From assembly GCF_040493455.1 (NCBI RefSeq), contig NZ_JANFDA010000002.1, positions 1 through 64,000 on the forward strand: a DNA stretch of 64,000 nucleotides, written 5' to 3'. The notes under the pieces were generated by a model. It ran no database searches. It was given only the letters and a program-made list of their open reading frames with translations, and had not been told where the DNA came from. This stretch comes from Microcosmobacter sp040493455 (GTDB lineage Bacteria; Bacteroidota; Bacteroidia; Flavobacteriales; Flavobacteriaceae). This document shows, in pieces, positions 63,788-64,000 of this stretch (the stretch's first letter is position 1; every line of letters begins with the position of its first letter). The position numbers and the translations under genes were made by a program.

Positions 63788-64000
63788 ATGAATGGACAAT
63801 TTGTAATATCATTAGACTTTGAAAAGTTTTGGGGCATTTTCGATAGCAAGTCTCTAGAAAGCTACGAACAGAACCTAAATGCTGTAGATGCTATTGTGGA
63901 TAGGTTAATAACACTATCTGATAAGTATAATGTAAAGTTGACTTTTGCCACCGTCGGCTTTTTGTTTCACGATTCAAAAAAGGCACTCTTAGAGCATATC
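63788..64000 (+). CDS. Polysaccharide deacetylase, 3' truncated by the window
   Basis: 71 residues of an open frame from ATG 63788. FVISLDFEKFWGIFD is the start of a NodB-type deacetylase, with Asp (LDFE) in the first metal motif. It continues LNAVDAIVDRLITLSDKYNVKLTFATVGFLF, again typical. It probably removes N-acetyl groups from the cluster's glycan. The remainder, including the second metal motif, lies beyond the window. Confidence 0.8.
   Translation, partial: MNGQFVISLDFEKFWGIFDSKSLESYEQNLNAVDAIVDRLITLSDKYNVKLTFATVGFLFHDSKKALLEHI

Overview
The window comes from an AT-rich member of the Bacteroidota, almost certainly a marine-type Flavobacteriaceae. Evidence: several secreted proteins end in type IX secretion (T9SS) sorting domains, promoters fit the Bacteroidota pattern TTG-N19/20-TAnnTTTG, ribosome-binding sites are not obvious, and small four-helix-bundle genes and short intergenic palindromic repeats lie between genes. 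No rRNA, tRNA, CRISPR array, prophage or insertion sequence was recognised. The longest stretch without a gene is about 257 bases (58308-58564).

Layout. 1-2439 (+): the tail of a T9SS type B exported protein, then a membrane-anchored TolB-like/TPR protein. 2473-28533 is one long minus-strand run. It begins (reading the minus strand) with pabB, a four-helix-bundle gene, tilS and adenine deaminase. It then carries a complete reductive pyrimidine-degradation operon: MmsA, class III aminotransferase, a serine hydrolase, an NCS1 nucleobase transporter, an SSS symporter, dihydropyrimidinase, beta-ureidopropionase, PreT and PreA. It ends with two alpha/beta hydrolases, a 14-repeat FG-GAP adhesin-like protein, YifB and a CAP-domain lipoprotein. 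Together with adenine deaminase this looks like a nucleobase-scavenging locus that turns uracil/thymine into ammonia and acetyl-CoA or propionyl-CoA.

28599-41113 is mixed housekeeping and stress: a DEAD-box helicase, an ECF sigma factor operon with a 59-residue protein and an MscS-like channel, dihydrolipoyl dehydrogenase, a Tat-exported ankyrin protein, a CPBP protease, an Lrp/AsnC regulator divergent from a methionine-gamma-lyase-like enzyme, a YdjM-like membrane protein divergent from NhaC, and a 2-Cys peroxiredoxin. 41182-54122 holds KatG, a nitronate monooxygenase with a palindromic operator candidate, a secreted C-type lectin, a leucine-rich-repeat T9SS protein, DnaK, L-serine dehydratase and two small proteins. 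54222-58307 encodes a 1361-residue exported protein with 12 Ig-like repeats. 58565-64000 (+) is the start of a surface polysaccharide cluster (flippase, polymerase, glycosyltransferase, aminotransferase, initiating sugar transferase, deacetylase) that continues beyond the window.

The most unusual items are: two four-helix-bundle genes each bracketed by its own inverted repeat and sitting inside unrelated operons; a beta-rich insert inside the NCS1 transporter; a C-type lectin domain nested in a HYR domain; two T9SS proteins that share one stalk but carry different heads; a recent 178-bp internal duplication in the Ig-repeat gene; and several precise palindromes superimposed on promoters. All functions are read from sequence patterns; no database search was run.
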